Shown: positions 1 to 6,669 of the stretch, in pieces
How the letters are laid out: each line of letters begins with the position of its first letter
Numbering within the stretch: position 1 is the first letter of the stretch
From: Candidatus Aerophobota bacterium
GTDB lineage: Bacteria; Aerophobota; Aerophobia; Aerophobales; AE-B3A
DNA length: 8,308 nucleotides
Reading direction: 5' to 3'
Assembly (NCBI GenBank): GCA_030610725.1
Contig: JAUWRE010000038.1
Span: forward strand, 1 to 8,308
Program-made: the position numbers and the translations under genes
The notes under the pieces: generated by a model
Told to the model about the DNA's origin: nothing
What the model saw: the letters and a program-made list of their open reading frames with translations, nothing else
Databases searched by the model: none

Positions 1-40
1 TGGTTAATTTCCCCCCTCACCCCATCCCTCTCTTAGAGTT

Positions 41-68
41 CATAGTTATGAATTCATAGTTCATCGCT
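41..68. repeat. Degenerate heptamer tandem repeat, CATAGTT type
   Basis: Four successive 7-base units read CATAGTT, ATGAATT, CATAGTT and CATCGCT. Units one and three are identical and share a longer 9-base word, TTCATAGTT (39-47 and 53-61), at a 14-base offset. It is non-coding and short, so chance is possible, but the second heptamer array 54 bases away makes a real low-copy repeat more believable. Its function is unknown. Confidence 0.45.
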
Positions 69-121
69 GAAACAACGATAAGATGGTAAGTAGTGAGTGC
101 TTAATTATAGTTTTTTGCCAT

Positions 122-149
122 ACGCTACCCGCTAAACGCTGTACGCCAG
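122..149. repeat. Degenerate heptamer tandem repeat, ACGCTRN type
   Basis: Four contiguous 7-base units read ACGCTAC, CCGCTAA, ACGCTGT and ACGCCAG, giving a consensus close to ACGCTRN. The array is flanked by CATAC (119-123) and GTATG (149-153 region), which could pair, but no T-tract follows in the operon's direction. It looks like a short intergenic tandem repeat of the same period as the one at 41-68. No protein is encoded here. Confidence 0.5.
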
Positions 150-184
150 TATGTGTGTCATATAAAGACATGGCACTGGGACCT

Positions 185-1339
185 CTAAGAAATCTTATCT
201 AATTGTTCCAGTACGTATTTTTTGATTTCTTGGGGGGAAGGGAGGTCTGTTACTATTCTTCCTTCCTTTATCACTTGTTTTGTTAAGGGAGTAAAGTTTT
301 CCCCACATGAACACTTTAGTATTCTTTCCCTGAAGGGAAGGATGGAACGAGTCAAACAAGAAGAACATTGCCAAATTTGTTTTTTCCCTGAGCGTTTACC
401 TTTTTTAGCTAGAGGATTGCTATCTATCTCAACTATATCTAAAGAAAAGTCTATTACCGGAGCATTGCTTATGTATGTTCCTACTCCGAAGGCATCGGCT
501 ACAGAATTAAGAAGAGCTATTCTCTCTTCGGTTATTCCACCGGAAACAAATATTTTCACTTTTTTGAATCCTCGTAGGTCGAGTTCCCATCGAACTTCTT
601 TTAAAAGTTCCATAATATCGCCTCTTCTGGAAGCGGGAGTGTCTATTCTAACGGCGAGAAGGTTCTTGCCTAAAGCTTCTGCCACTCTGAGAGCTTCAAA
701 TTTTTCATCTCCTAATGTATCTATTAGAGCCACTCTGCCCACTTCAGGTTCAATAATCTCATCAAAGAATTGGGTAGCTTTCACTGTATCCCCCACCAAC
801 AAAATAAGAGCGTGCGGAATAGTCCCCACTGGTTTCTCTCCTAATTCTTTCGCACTACTTCTTACAGCTACTCCATCACATCCTCCTATAAAGGAAGCCC
901 TATCTATCATAGAAGTTATCCCGGGATGCATTCTCCTGGCTCCAAAGTGATAGACAGCTTTTCCCTGGGAGGATTTTTTGCAGCGGGCCGCGCGAGTGGT
1001 TATGCCGGAGGCCTGACAAACTAAACCTAAAAGAGCAGTTTCGTATCTGCCGAATTCACTGTAATTACCTTCTATAGTTAAAACTGGCTCAAAAGGATAG
1101 AATAGGCTACCCTCAGGCATACTCCACACATCAACCTTCAATCCTTCCAGTAAATAGAGTGCTTCATCTAAACCAGCCAGGATTGCCCATTGGTAAGGAG
1201 AAGGGAGAGCTCTAGCTCTTACTTCAACAACAACTCTTTTGTCTAATTTTTTCTTTTTTAGAATCCTGACCGTACGCTCAAAATAGACATCGGTGATTTT
1301 TCCCTCTTTAATATCATCAGAGTTAGAAATATGAAACAT
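185..1339 (-). CDS. pncB: Nicotinate phosphoribosyltransferase, zinc-knuckle type
   Basis: The cytoplasmic enzyme joins nicotinate to PRPP to give nicotinate mononucleotide, the entry step of NAD salvage (Preiss-Handler route). At 384 residues it has the length of the archaeal/Thermoplasma-type enzyme. Visible family motifs are DVYF (17-20), FGARRMHPG (132-140), GTIPHAL (172-178), DTLGDEK (207-213), RIDTPASRRGD (231-241) and the phosphate-site SGGIT (266-270). Near the C-terminus C325, C328, C343 and C345 form a CxxC...CxC set, matching the four-cysteine zinc knuckle described for the Thermoplasma acidophilum enzyme. The ATG is preceded by GGGGGTGA (1343-1350), a usable ribosome site. It lies 25 bases after oppF and is probably the last gene of the transcript visible here. 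Quinolinate phosphoribosyltransferase (NadC) is a related fold, but it is about 100 residues shorter and lacks the zinc knuckle. Confidence 0.88.
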   Translation of the reverse strand: MFHISNSDDIKEGKITDVYFERTVRILKKKKLDKRVVVEVRARALPSPYQWAILAGLDEALYLLEGLKVDVWSMPEGSLFYPFEPVLTIEGNYSEFGRYETALLGLVCQASGITTRAARCKKSSQGKAVYHFGARRMHPGITSMIDRASFIGGCDGVAVRSSAKELGEKPVGTIPHALILLVGDTVKATQFFDEIIEPEVGRVALIDTLGDEKFEALRVAEALGKNLLAVRIDTPASRRGDIMELLKEVRWELDLRGFKKVKIFVSGGITEERIALLNSVADAFGVGTYISNAPVIDFSLDIVEIDSNPLAKKGKRSGKKQIWQCSSCLTRSILPFRERILKCSCGENFTPLTKQVIKEGRIVTDLPSPQEIKKYVLEQLDKIS

Positions 1340-1364
1340 GTCTCACCCCCGAGAAGTCCTGTGG

Positions 1365-2336
1365 CTACCAATTATGACAGGCGACATAATGCTCTCCACC
1401 TATATCCTTAAGTATGGGCTCTTCCTCTTCGCATTCTTGGGTTGCGTATGGACATCTCGGGTGGAATCGGCAGCCAATAGGAGGATCCGTCGGACTGGGC
1501 ACATCTCCCTTTAATATTACTCGCTCTCTTTTCACCTCAGGATCTGGGATAGGGATGGCAGAAAGAAGAGCTTGAGTATAAGGATGTTTTGCAGAAGAAT
1601 AGATTTCCTTCCAATTGGCTAACTCCACTATTTTTCCTACATACATTACAGCTACTCTATCACTAATATATTTTACCACACCCAGATCATGAGCTATAAA
1701 AAGGTAGGTCAAATCAAACCTGGCCTGCAATTCCCTCAGTAAATTAATTACCTGAGCCTGTATAGAGACATCTAAGGCGGATACTGGCTCATCGCAGACC
1801 ACGAATTTAGGATTAATGGCCAAAGCACGGGCAATACCTATTCTTTGTCTCTGACCTCCGCTGAATTCATGAGGATATCTTCTTAAATGCTGTCCTTTTA
1901 ACCCCACAATTCTCAGCAGTTGACGAACTCTCTCCTCCCTTTGCTTACCCCTGGTAAGATTATGAATAAGTATAGGCTCGCTGATAATATCTCCTATGGT
2001 CATTCGAGGATTAAGGGAAGCATAAGGGTCCTGAAAGATAATTTGCATATCCCGGCGCAACCTACGTAGTTCTTTCTTATCCAACTTAGTTATATCTTTA
2101 TTTTCAAAAACTACCTTCCCCTTTGTCGGCTCTACTAGTCTCAAGATAGCTCTTCCTGCAGTTGTCTTACCACATCCGCTCTCACCAACTAAACCTAGAG
2201 TTTTACCCCTTTTAATAGAAAGGTCTATTCCATCGACAGCTCTCACGTAACCGATAACTTTAGAAAAGAGACCACCCTTTATCGGAAAATGAACCTTTAG
2301 ACCCTCTGTTCTTATCAGATAATCATCTTTGCTCAT
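1365..2336 (-). CDS. oppF: Oligopeptide ABC transporter ATP-binding protein OppF
   Basis: One of two ATPases that power peptide import at the cytoplasmic face of OppB/OppC. The 323-residue chain has a complete nucleotide-binding domain: Walker [10 protein letters not shown] (51-59), Q-loop Q102 in [12 protein letters not shown], signature SGGQ (159-162), Walker B ending D182-E183, D-loop SALD (186-189) and switch H216. The C-terminal peptide-transporter extension starts at HPYTQALL (251-258) and carries C289, C295, C302 and C320. This four-cysteine arrangement is known to bind a 4Fe-4S cluster in the DppD structure from Thermoanaerobacter. SGGQ rather than SGGM, and position after oppD, favour the OppF/DppF role. 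The ATG overlaps the oppD stop by four bases (ATGA), implying translational coupling; a GGAGG lies 11 bases upstream. All catalytic residues are present. Confidence 0.95.
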   Translation of the reverse strand: MSKDDYLIRTEGLKVHFPIKGGLFSKVIGYVRAVDGIDLSIKRGKTLGLVGESGCGKTTAGRAILRLVEPTKGKVVFENKDITKLDKKELRRLRRDMQIIFQDPYASLNPRMTIGDIISEPILIHNLTRGKQREERVRQLLRIVGLKGQHLRRYPHEFSGGQRQRIGIARALAINPKFVVCDEPVSALDVSIQAQVINLLRELQARFDLTYLFIAHDLGVVKYISDRVAVMYVGKIVELANWKEIYSSAKHPYTQALLSAIPIPDPEVKRERVILKGDVPSPTDPPIGCRFHPRCPYATQECEEEEPILKDIGGEHYVACHNW

Positions 2337-3310
2337 ATTTCATGGTGCCTCCAACATCTAACCTGGTGACCGTCTATTGCATCCACAAGCGCAGGTTCTT
2401 CAGTTTTGCATTTTTTCTTTACAAAGGAACAGCGAGGATGAAATCTACATCCGGCTGGGAAACTTAAAGCATCAGGAACCATGCCCTTTATCACCTCGAG
2501 CTTAACTTCTCTATCCATATCCAATCGGGGCAGAGACTTCAATAAACCACGTGTATAGGGATGTCTGGGGTTGTGGAAAATATCACGCACATCAGCAGAT
2601 TCTACCGCCTTACCTGCATAGACTACCATTACTCTATCCGCCATTTCCGCAATTACTCCTAAATCATGGGTTATAATGAGCACTGATGTTCTGAACTCCT
2701 TTTGCAACTTACTGATCAGGTCCAGAATTTGAGCCTGGATGGTAACGTCAAGAGCAGTGGTTGGCTCATCGGCTATCAGTAGTTCAGGGTTACATGATAG
2801 AGCCATAGCTATCATTACTCTCTGTCTCATCCCCCCACTCATTTGATGAGGATACTCTTTGAATCTGCGGGAAGACTCCGGAATTTCTACCAATTTTAGC
2901 ATTGCCAGGGTTTTCTCTTTGGCTTCCTCTTTGTTGAGCCCTTGATGCAATCTTATAGCTTCCGAAATTTGCTTACCTATAGTATAGACTGGATTAAGGG
3001 AAGTCATAGGCTCCTGGAATATCATAGAGATTTTCCTTCCTCTTATCTTGCGCATAGCTGATTCGCTTATTTTTAAAATATTTCTGGCTTTAAGGAATAT
3101 TTTACCATCCATTATTTTTGCTGGAGGCATTGGAAGCAGACGCATTACCGATAAAGCAGAAACACTTTTACCACAGCCACTCTCACCCACCATACCCAGT
3201 GTTTCTCCTTTATTGATTTCAAAATCAATGCCATCCACTGCTTTTACTACACCATCTTTTGTATAAAAATAAGTCTTTAAATCCTTTACTGAAAGTAAGG
3301 TTTCTTCCAC
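2333..3310 (-). CDS. oppD: Oligopeptide ABC transporter ATP-binding protein OppD
   Basis: The partner ATPase of OppF, 325 residues. The nucleotide-binding motifs are intact: Walker A GESGCGKS (42-49), Q-loop Q99 in [12 protein letters not shown], signature SGGMRQR (158-164), typical of OppD/DppD, Walker B LLIADE (177-182), D-loop TALD (185-188) and switch H215. The C-terminal extension begins at HPYTRGLL (250-257) and contains C288, C294, C301 and C319, the same iron-sulfur-type set as in OppF. The start codon is GTG (3308-3310), chosen because AGAGGA lies about seven bases upstream and the protein then begins [11 protein letters not shown], where the family's first beta strand is expected. 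It lies 54 bases after the thioredoxin/CcdA gene and overlaps oppF by four bases. A nine-codon frame ends one base before this start and may couple its translation. Confidence 0.95.
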   Translation of the reverse strand: MEETLLSVKDLKTYFYTKDGVVKAVDGIDFEINKGETLGMVGESGCGKSVSALSVMRLLPMPPAKIMDGKIFLKARNILKISESAMRKIRGRKISMIFQEPMTSLNPVYTIGKQISEAIRLHQGLNKEEAKEKTLAMLKLVEIPESSRRFKEYPHQMSGGMRQRVMIAMALSCNPELLIADEPTTALDVTIQAQILDLISKLQKEFRTSVLIITHDLGVIAEMADRVMVVYAGKAVESADVRDIFHNPRHPYTRGLLKSLPRLDMDREVKLEVIKGMVPDALSFPAGCRFHPRCSFVKKKCKTEEPALVDAIDGHQVRCWRHHEI

Positions 3311-3311
3311 T

Positions 3312-3341
3312 TTATTTCCTCTTCAGTCTTTTCTTATCCAT
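3312..3341 (-). CDS. Possible 9-residue leader frame before oppD
   Basis: An ATG at 3339-3341 opens a frame of nine codons (MDKKRLKRK) whose TAA (3312-3314) is separated from the oppD GTG by one base. The upstream sequence is A-rich without a strong Shine-Dalgarno. The position suggests a mini-cistron that could deliver ribosomes to the non-ATG oppD start, and its reading frame covers the oppD ribosome site. It is very short and basic, and a chance frame is quite possible. Confidence 0.2.
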   Translation of the reverse strand: MDKKRLKRK

Positions 3342-3364
3342 TTTCTTTAGCTGTGAATTAATAT

Positions 3365-4660
3365 TTATAGATAACCAAAATTCTGGGCACTTCTGATAAA
3401 CATATAAACTGATAGGAAGAAAAACAGACCGCTTGTAAGGAATTTAACAGTACTGAGACGAGCCAAAAAGATAGCACGAATCCGCTGCCAACCCATACCC
3501 AGGCCAACCAATATAAAGATACCTACTAAGGGTAAGACGAACATTATGTTGTATAAAACAAGATATGTAAAAGAAATATTCCTGTATTCAGAGATTCCCA
3601 TCATATAGATTAGTGTAGGTAGATAAATCTGCCCTGTACACAAAAATTCAATTAATGCAACCAGAAAACCAGTTAAAAAGCAAATCAAGAAAAGGTATTT
3701 TCTTCTCAGTTGCCTTGCTATAATAAGATGAAGGATAGATTTAACTCTTTTGGGTAATTGTAACCTTATTTCCTTGATTTTTCCCTTTCTTGCTTTCAAG
3801 TAGTCGAAAAAGCTGTAGATCCCTAGCACTAAGGCCAGTGAACCGGCTATGGGATAAATTAATTTAGAAGCTATTTCTATTCCCTCAGATGCATAGAGGA
3901 ATCTAAGAAAACCAAGTCCAATCAAAAGATAGGTAATAAATATGGCGCTACAAAATAGGATGCCCGCTATCCATACCTCTTTTCCTTCCTTACCGATAAA
4001 TACCAAATAGGAAATAAAGAATAGTAATACAGCAATTGCACAAGGATTTACTCCATCAACCAAGCCGGCAAAAACTATAGTAGGTATTTTAAACGACCTG
4101 AATCGTCCAGATATAGCGGCAATTGCATCTTTTTCTGTTACTTGAGTGAAGTCTCTGTCTGTACCTCCCTTACCGGTAGGAAGGTCTCTTATCTCCTTTT
4201 CTAATCCTTTTTTGATTTCCTTCTCGCCAATAAAGGCTTCTCCAAAAAACAGGGAGGGAACCGTTCCTCTTTTCTTTTCCGGAACCTGGTAAGATATGTT
4301 AAAGGTTTCTCTTAATTCTTGATTTTCTTTTAAAGTTATATTCTTTTTTATTAACTCAATATAAGGATAATTCTTGGTCAATCTTTCCAATAGGGGATTT
4401 ATCCTCAGACAAGCTTCGCATCCAGGAGAGTAAAAATAGACAACTGTCTTCTCTCCTATAACTTCAATTTTTACACTCTTTTGTGCAGCAGGTTCCTGAG
4501 GTTGACCGGTATCTTTTGATTGGTCATTCTCATCTTCACAATTATAGCATATCCTGGCTATAGCTGAGTGCGATAAAAGCAAGATTAATAGTATAAAGAT
4601 GAGGATAATGGACCAGGTGCACCTTTTCTTACCCCCTATACACCTACTTATCAATTTCAT
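3365..4660 (-). CDS. Thioredoxin-domain/CcdA (DsbD-like) membrane redox protein
   Basis: A 431-residue membrane protein likely to carry reducing equivalents across the inner membrane to extracytoplasmic thiols. It opens with a basic segment and a hydrophobic stretch (17-35) ending AIA, a possible signal-peptidase site, followed by C38-Y-N-C41. A thioredoxin-like domain (about 65-160) has the active site C81-E-A-C84 after VVYFYSPG and a probable cis-proline in GTVPSLF (P135). A domain of about six membrane segments (190-425) has NPCA (C207) in its first helix and EFLCTGQ (C341) in its fourth, matching the paired electron-relay cysteines of CcdA/DsbD. Canonical DsbD puts thioredoxin last; here it is first. 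The gene sits between oppC (16-base gap) and oppD and is AT-richer than its neighbours. The ATG has no clear Shine-Dalgarno, so coupling to oppC is likely. Exact partner unknown. Confidence 0.8.
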   Translation of the reverse strand: MKLISRCIGGKKRCTWSIILIFILLILLLSHSAIARICYNCEDENDQSKDTGQPQEPAAQKSVKIEVIGEKTVVYFYSPGCEACLRINPLLERLTKNYPYIELIKKNITLKENQELRETFNISYQVPEKKRGTVPSLFFGEAFIGEKEIKKGLEKEIRDLPTGKGGTDRDFTQVTEKDAIAAISGRFRSFKIPTIVFAGLVDGVNPCAIAVLLFFISYLVFIGKEGKEVWIAGILFCSAIFITYLLIGLGFLRFLYASEGIEIASKLIYPIAGSLALVLGIYSFFDYLKARKGKIKEIRLQLPKRVKSILHLIIARQLRRKYLFLICFLTGFLVALIEFLCTGQIYLPTLIYMMGISEYRNISFTYLVLYNIMFVLPLVGIFILVGLGMGWQRIRAIFLARLSTVKFLTSGLFFFLSVYMFIRSAQNFGYL

Positions 4661-4676
4661 AACTGTTTGTCTAAAA

Positions 4677-5636
4677 TCAAAGCTTCATATGGGGATCCAG
4701 GGCGTCGCGTAAGCCATCACCAAGGAAATTAAAGGCAAACATGGTAATAGACAAGGCCAGAGCAGGAAATAGTACCAGATGTGGATAGGAACGCATTCCC
4801 TGGTATCCCTCAGAGATCATCATTCCCCAGCTGGGAGTGGGAGGATTGACTCCCAATCCAATAAAACTCAGAAATGCCTCATATAGAATGTAAGTAGGAA
4901 TAGTTAAAGTCTGGCTAATAATACAGGGACCAATTATATTAGGAAGAATGTGACGGGATATAATTCGCAAGTTGCTTGCCCCCATTGCCCGAGCAGTTTC
5001 GATGAATTCTTTTTCCTTGAGGGAGAGAGTCATCCCTCTTGCTAAACGAGCCATTCCCAGCCAGGAAGTTATTCCAATGCCAATAAAAATGAAGAACATT
5101 CCTCCTAGAGCGTTATCAATACTACTTAACATCCCTCCAAGCGTGCCCGGCTGGATGGAAGCAAAGCTGGACTTGAAATATACCATAAGTAAAATAATGA
5201 AGAGCAAGGTAGGAACGCCGTAACCAATATCGACCAGGCGCATCATATAATTGTCCACTTTACCGCCAGCATAGCCAGCAATAAGACCATAGATAGTTCC
5301 GATAACAAAACTCACTGTTGCTCCCATCAAGCCGACAGATAGGGATACTCGGGTTCCATAGATGATACGGCTAAGAAGGTCTCTTCCCATAAAATCAGCT
5401 CCCAGCCAGTATTCTTTTCCTGGTTTGGCATAATTATTCCAGAAATTACCTTCATCATAGGCATAAGGAGCAACAAGAGGAGCAAAGATGGCTGTTATGC
5501 AGAGAATAATTACTATAACTGCACCGATTGTTGCCATCCTATTTCTCATCAACCGATGCAAGGCATCTTTCCAGAGGTTTGTTTCTTTTACTTTTACCTT
5601 ACTAGCTTCCTCTTCTTCCTTTACCCTTATCTTCAT
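4677..5636 (-). CDS. oppC: Oligopeptide ABC transporter permease OppC
   Basis: One half of the peptide channel in the inner membrane, 319 residues. A charged cytoplasmic N-terminus (1-33, rich in Lys/Glu) leads to the first membrane helix (about 36-57). The conserved OppC block LGADFMGRD is at 78-86, followed by RIIYGTRVSL. The cytoplasmic EAA loop, which docks on the ATPases, spans about 209-238 and contains ETARAMGA and the ILPNI element. FLSFIGLGVNPPTPSWG and the C-terminal FLGDGLRDALDP are also typical of the family. A loop of about 24 residues (155-178) between membrane helices appears longer than in the enterobacterial proteins. The ATG has AAAGG seven bases upstream (5644-5648). It lies 20 bases after oppB and 16 bases before the redox gene. 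DppC is the alternative name; sequence alone does not separate dipeptide from oligopeptide use. Confidence 0.93.
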   Translation of the reverse strand: MKIRVKEEEEASKVKVKETNLWKDALHRLMRNRMATIGAVIVIILCITAIFAPLVAPYAYDEGNFWNNYAKPGKEYWLGADFMGRDLLSRIIYGTRVSLSVGLMGATVSFVIGTIYGLIAGYAGGKVDNYMMRLVDIGYGVPTLLFIILLMVYFKSSFASIQPGTLGGMLSSIDNALGGMFFIFIGIGITSWLGMARLARGMTLSLKEKEFIETARAMGASNLRIISRHILPNIIGPCIISQTLTIPTYILYEAFLSFIGLGVNPPTPSWGMMISEGYQGMRSYPHLVLFPALALSITMFAFNFLGDGLRDALDPHMKL

Positions 5637-5656
5637 TCCTGTACCTTTATCCCTTT

Positions 5657-6574
5657 TTATTCATACCTGATACGGGGATCTAAAAAACCATAGGTTATGT
5701 CCACCACCAGATTAGCAGTAACAATAAGTGCTCCGAAAAAGAGAGTGATACCCATAATTACCGGATAGTCTCGGTTGGTTACACTGGTGACGAAATACTT
5801 TCCTATACCCGGGATAGCAAAAATTTGCTCTACAATCATTGAGCCGGTAATGATAATAGCAAATATAGGGCCTAAAACAGTGGTTACGGGTATAAGTGCA
5901 TTCTTTAAGGCATGATGCAGCATTACTACACGTTCCGAGAGACCTTTAGCTCTTGCCGTTCGAATGTAGTCCTCCCGAATCACCTGCAGCATACTGGCGC
6001 GAGTCAGTCTGGCTATGATAGCCGAATAGGCTGTCCCTAAGGTTATGGCTGGCAAAATCATATGGCTTATTCCTCCCCATCTGGCTATGGGCAACCAACC
6101 CAACTTCAAGCCAAATATCCATATCAAAAAGGGACCAAGAGCCATATTGGGGAGAGAAACTCCCAGTATAGCCAGCCACATACAGGTATAGTCAATAGGT
6201 GTATTTTGCTTCAGAGCACCTAATATCCCCAAAGGAATGCCTAATGCGACGGCAATAAAAAAGGCAAATAATCCTAATTGAGCTGATATAGGAGCCTGCT
6301 GTCGGATGATATCATTTACTGTTCTACTTCGGGAAGTAAAAGAGGGGCCAAGGTCAAAATGGAGAATTCCTCCTAAATAATTCAAATACTGCTTCCAGAA
6401 GGGCTCATCCAGGTGATAATATGCCTCCAGGTTAGCTATGATTTCGCTGGGTAGCTTTTTTTCCCGGTCAAATGGACCTCCCGGAATCATATGCATAAGA
6501 GTAAAAGTAACTAAGGAAAGTATCAGTAGAATAATTACTGCCCAAAAAATGCGTCTGATAATATAAGGAAACAT
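5657..6574 (-). CDS. oppB: Oligopeptide ABC transporter permease OppB
   Basis: The second channel subunit, 305 residues, with the usual OppB/DppB layout. MFPYIIRRIF leads into the first membrane helix (about 9-30), ending in the family hallmark MIPGGPF (29-35). There follow an extracytoplasmic segment with YHLDEPFWKQYLNYL (53-67) and FDLGPSF (73-79), then further helices from about 98 on. The EAA loop is at about 200-229 and includes DYIRTARAKGL (202-212) and LKNALIPV; the C-terminus ends FLDPRIRYE, where related proteins have a similar DPR ending. The ATG follows AAGAGGAAGAGA, a moderate ribosome site. The gene starts 29 bases after the intercistronic hairpin, so its expression probably depends on readthrough from oppA. 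No truncation or missing motif was seen. Confidence 0.93.
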   Translation of the reverse strand: MFPYIIRRIFWAVIILLILSLVTFTLMHMIPGGPFDREKKLPSEIIANLEAYYHLDEPFWKQYLNYLGGILHFDLGPSFTSRSRTVNDIIRQQAPISAQLGLFAFFIAVALGIPLGILGALKQNTPIDYTCMWLAILGVSLPNMALGPFLIWIFGLKLGWLPIARWGGISHMILPAITLGTAYSAIIARLTRASMLQVIREDYIRTARAKGLSERVVMLHHALKNALIPVTTVLGPIFAIIITGSMIVEQIFAIPGIGKYFVTSVTNRDYPVIMGITLFFGALIVTANLVVDITYGFLDPRIRYE

Positions 6575-6589
6575 TCTCTTCCTCTTATT

Positions 6590-6640
6590 AAAACAAAAAG
6601 ACGCATATAGCCCCTACTGTGCAGCAGCAGAGGCTATATG
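6590..6640 (-). terminator. Intercistronic hairpin, probable partial terminator/attenuator
   Basis: In minus-strand RNA, bases 6640-6625 pair with 6619-6604 over 16 continuous pairs, including two G.U wobbles (6631.6613 and 6628.6616), around a five-base loop CUGCA. After a four-base spacer (CGUC) comes U5-G-U4 (6590-6599). The wobbles would be A.C or C.A mismatches in plus-strand RNA, so the structure suits the operon's direction. It lies 29 bases after the oppA stop and 29 bases before the oppB start. The offset, interrupted U-tract suggests incomplete termination. Such hairpins are known to protect binding-protein mRNA and reduce downstream permease expression, as at malE-malF. Confidence 0.75.
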
Positions 6641-6669
6641 TTTGAAAACAAATCTTTACAGTTGCTAAT

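Larger units (their letters stand above)
1..184. other. Gene-free 3' flank of the operon, with degenerate short repeats
   Basis: This stretch follows the pncB stop codon and contains no convincing reading frame, tRNA or rRNA. It holds a pyrimidine-rich tract at 11-32 (on the minus strand GGG, GGGG and a six-G run), two heptamer-period repeats (41-68 and 122-149, listed separately) and a T6 run at 111-116. I looked for a terminator for the minus-strand operon. The only pairing near the stop is a weak CCAGT/ACTGG helix (146-150 with 175-179) with no T-tract after it, so I do not call one. Transcription may end beyond the left edge. The C-rich tract resembles the CCCTCACCCC-type intergenic repeats seen in many bacterial genomes; that is recollection, not a search result. 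Confidence 0.6.

Noticed and set aside
11..32. G-quadruplex on the minus strand
   Set aside because: Three G-runs only (GGG, GGGG and six Gs), so a three-layer quadruplex needs an unlikely split of the six-G run; compositional bias is sufficient.
146..179. Possible terminator after pncB (CCAGT/ACTGG helix)
   Set aside because: Only five outer pairs and a separate four-pair inner helix with large internal loops, and no U-run follows on the minus strand.
1..184. CRISPR array or tRNA in the gene-free flank
   Set aside because: The repeats are 7-base units without unique spacers, and no cloverleaf or T-loop consensus could be found.
222..950. A 242-codon plus-strand open frame antisense to pncB
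   Set aside because: It lies entirely within a well-supported pncB frame on the other strand; its translation shows no recognisable domain, and I see no convincing ribosome site. It is most likely a shadow frame.
3048..3266. Short plus-strand frames opposite oppD, oppC and oppA (also 4972-5223, 5488-5670, 6700-7137, 7651-7899)
   Set aside because: All are antisense to clear genes, with low-complexity or unrecognisable translations; treated as shadows.
5946..6179. A 77-codon minus-strand frame inside oppB
   Set aside because: Out of frame within a complete, motif-rich permease gene; no family resemblance.
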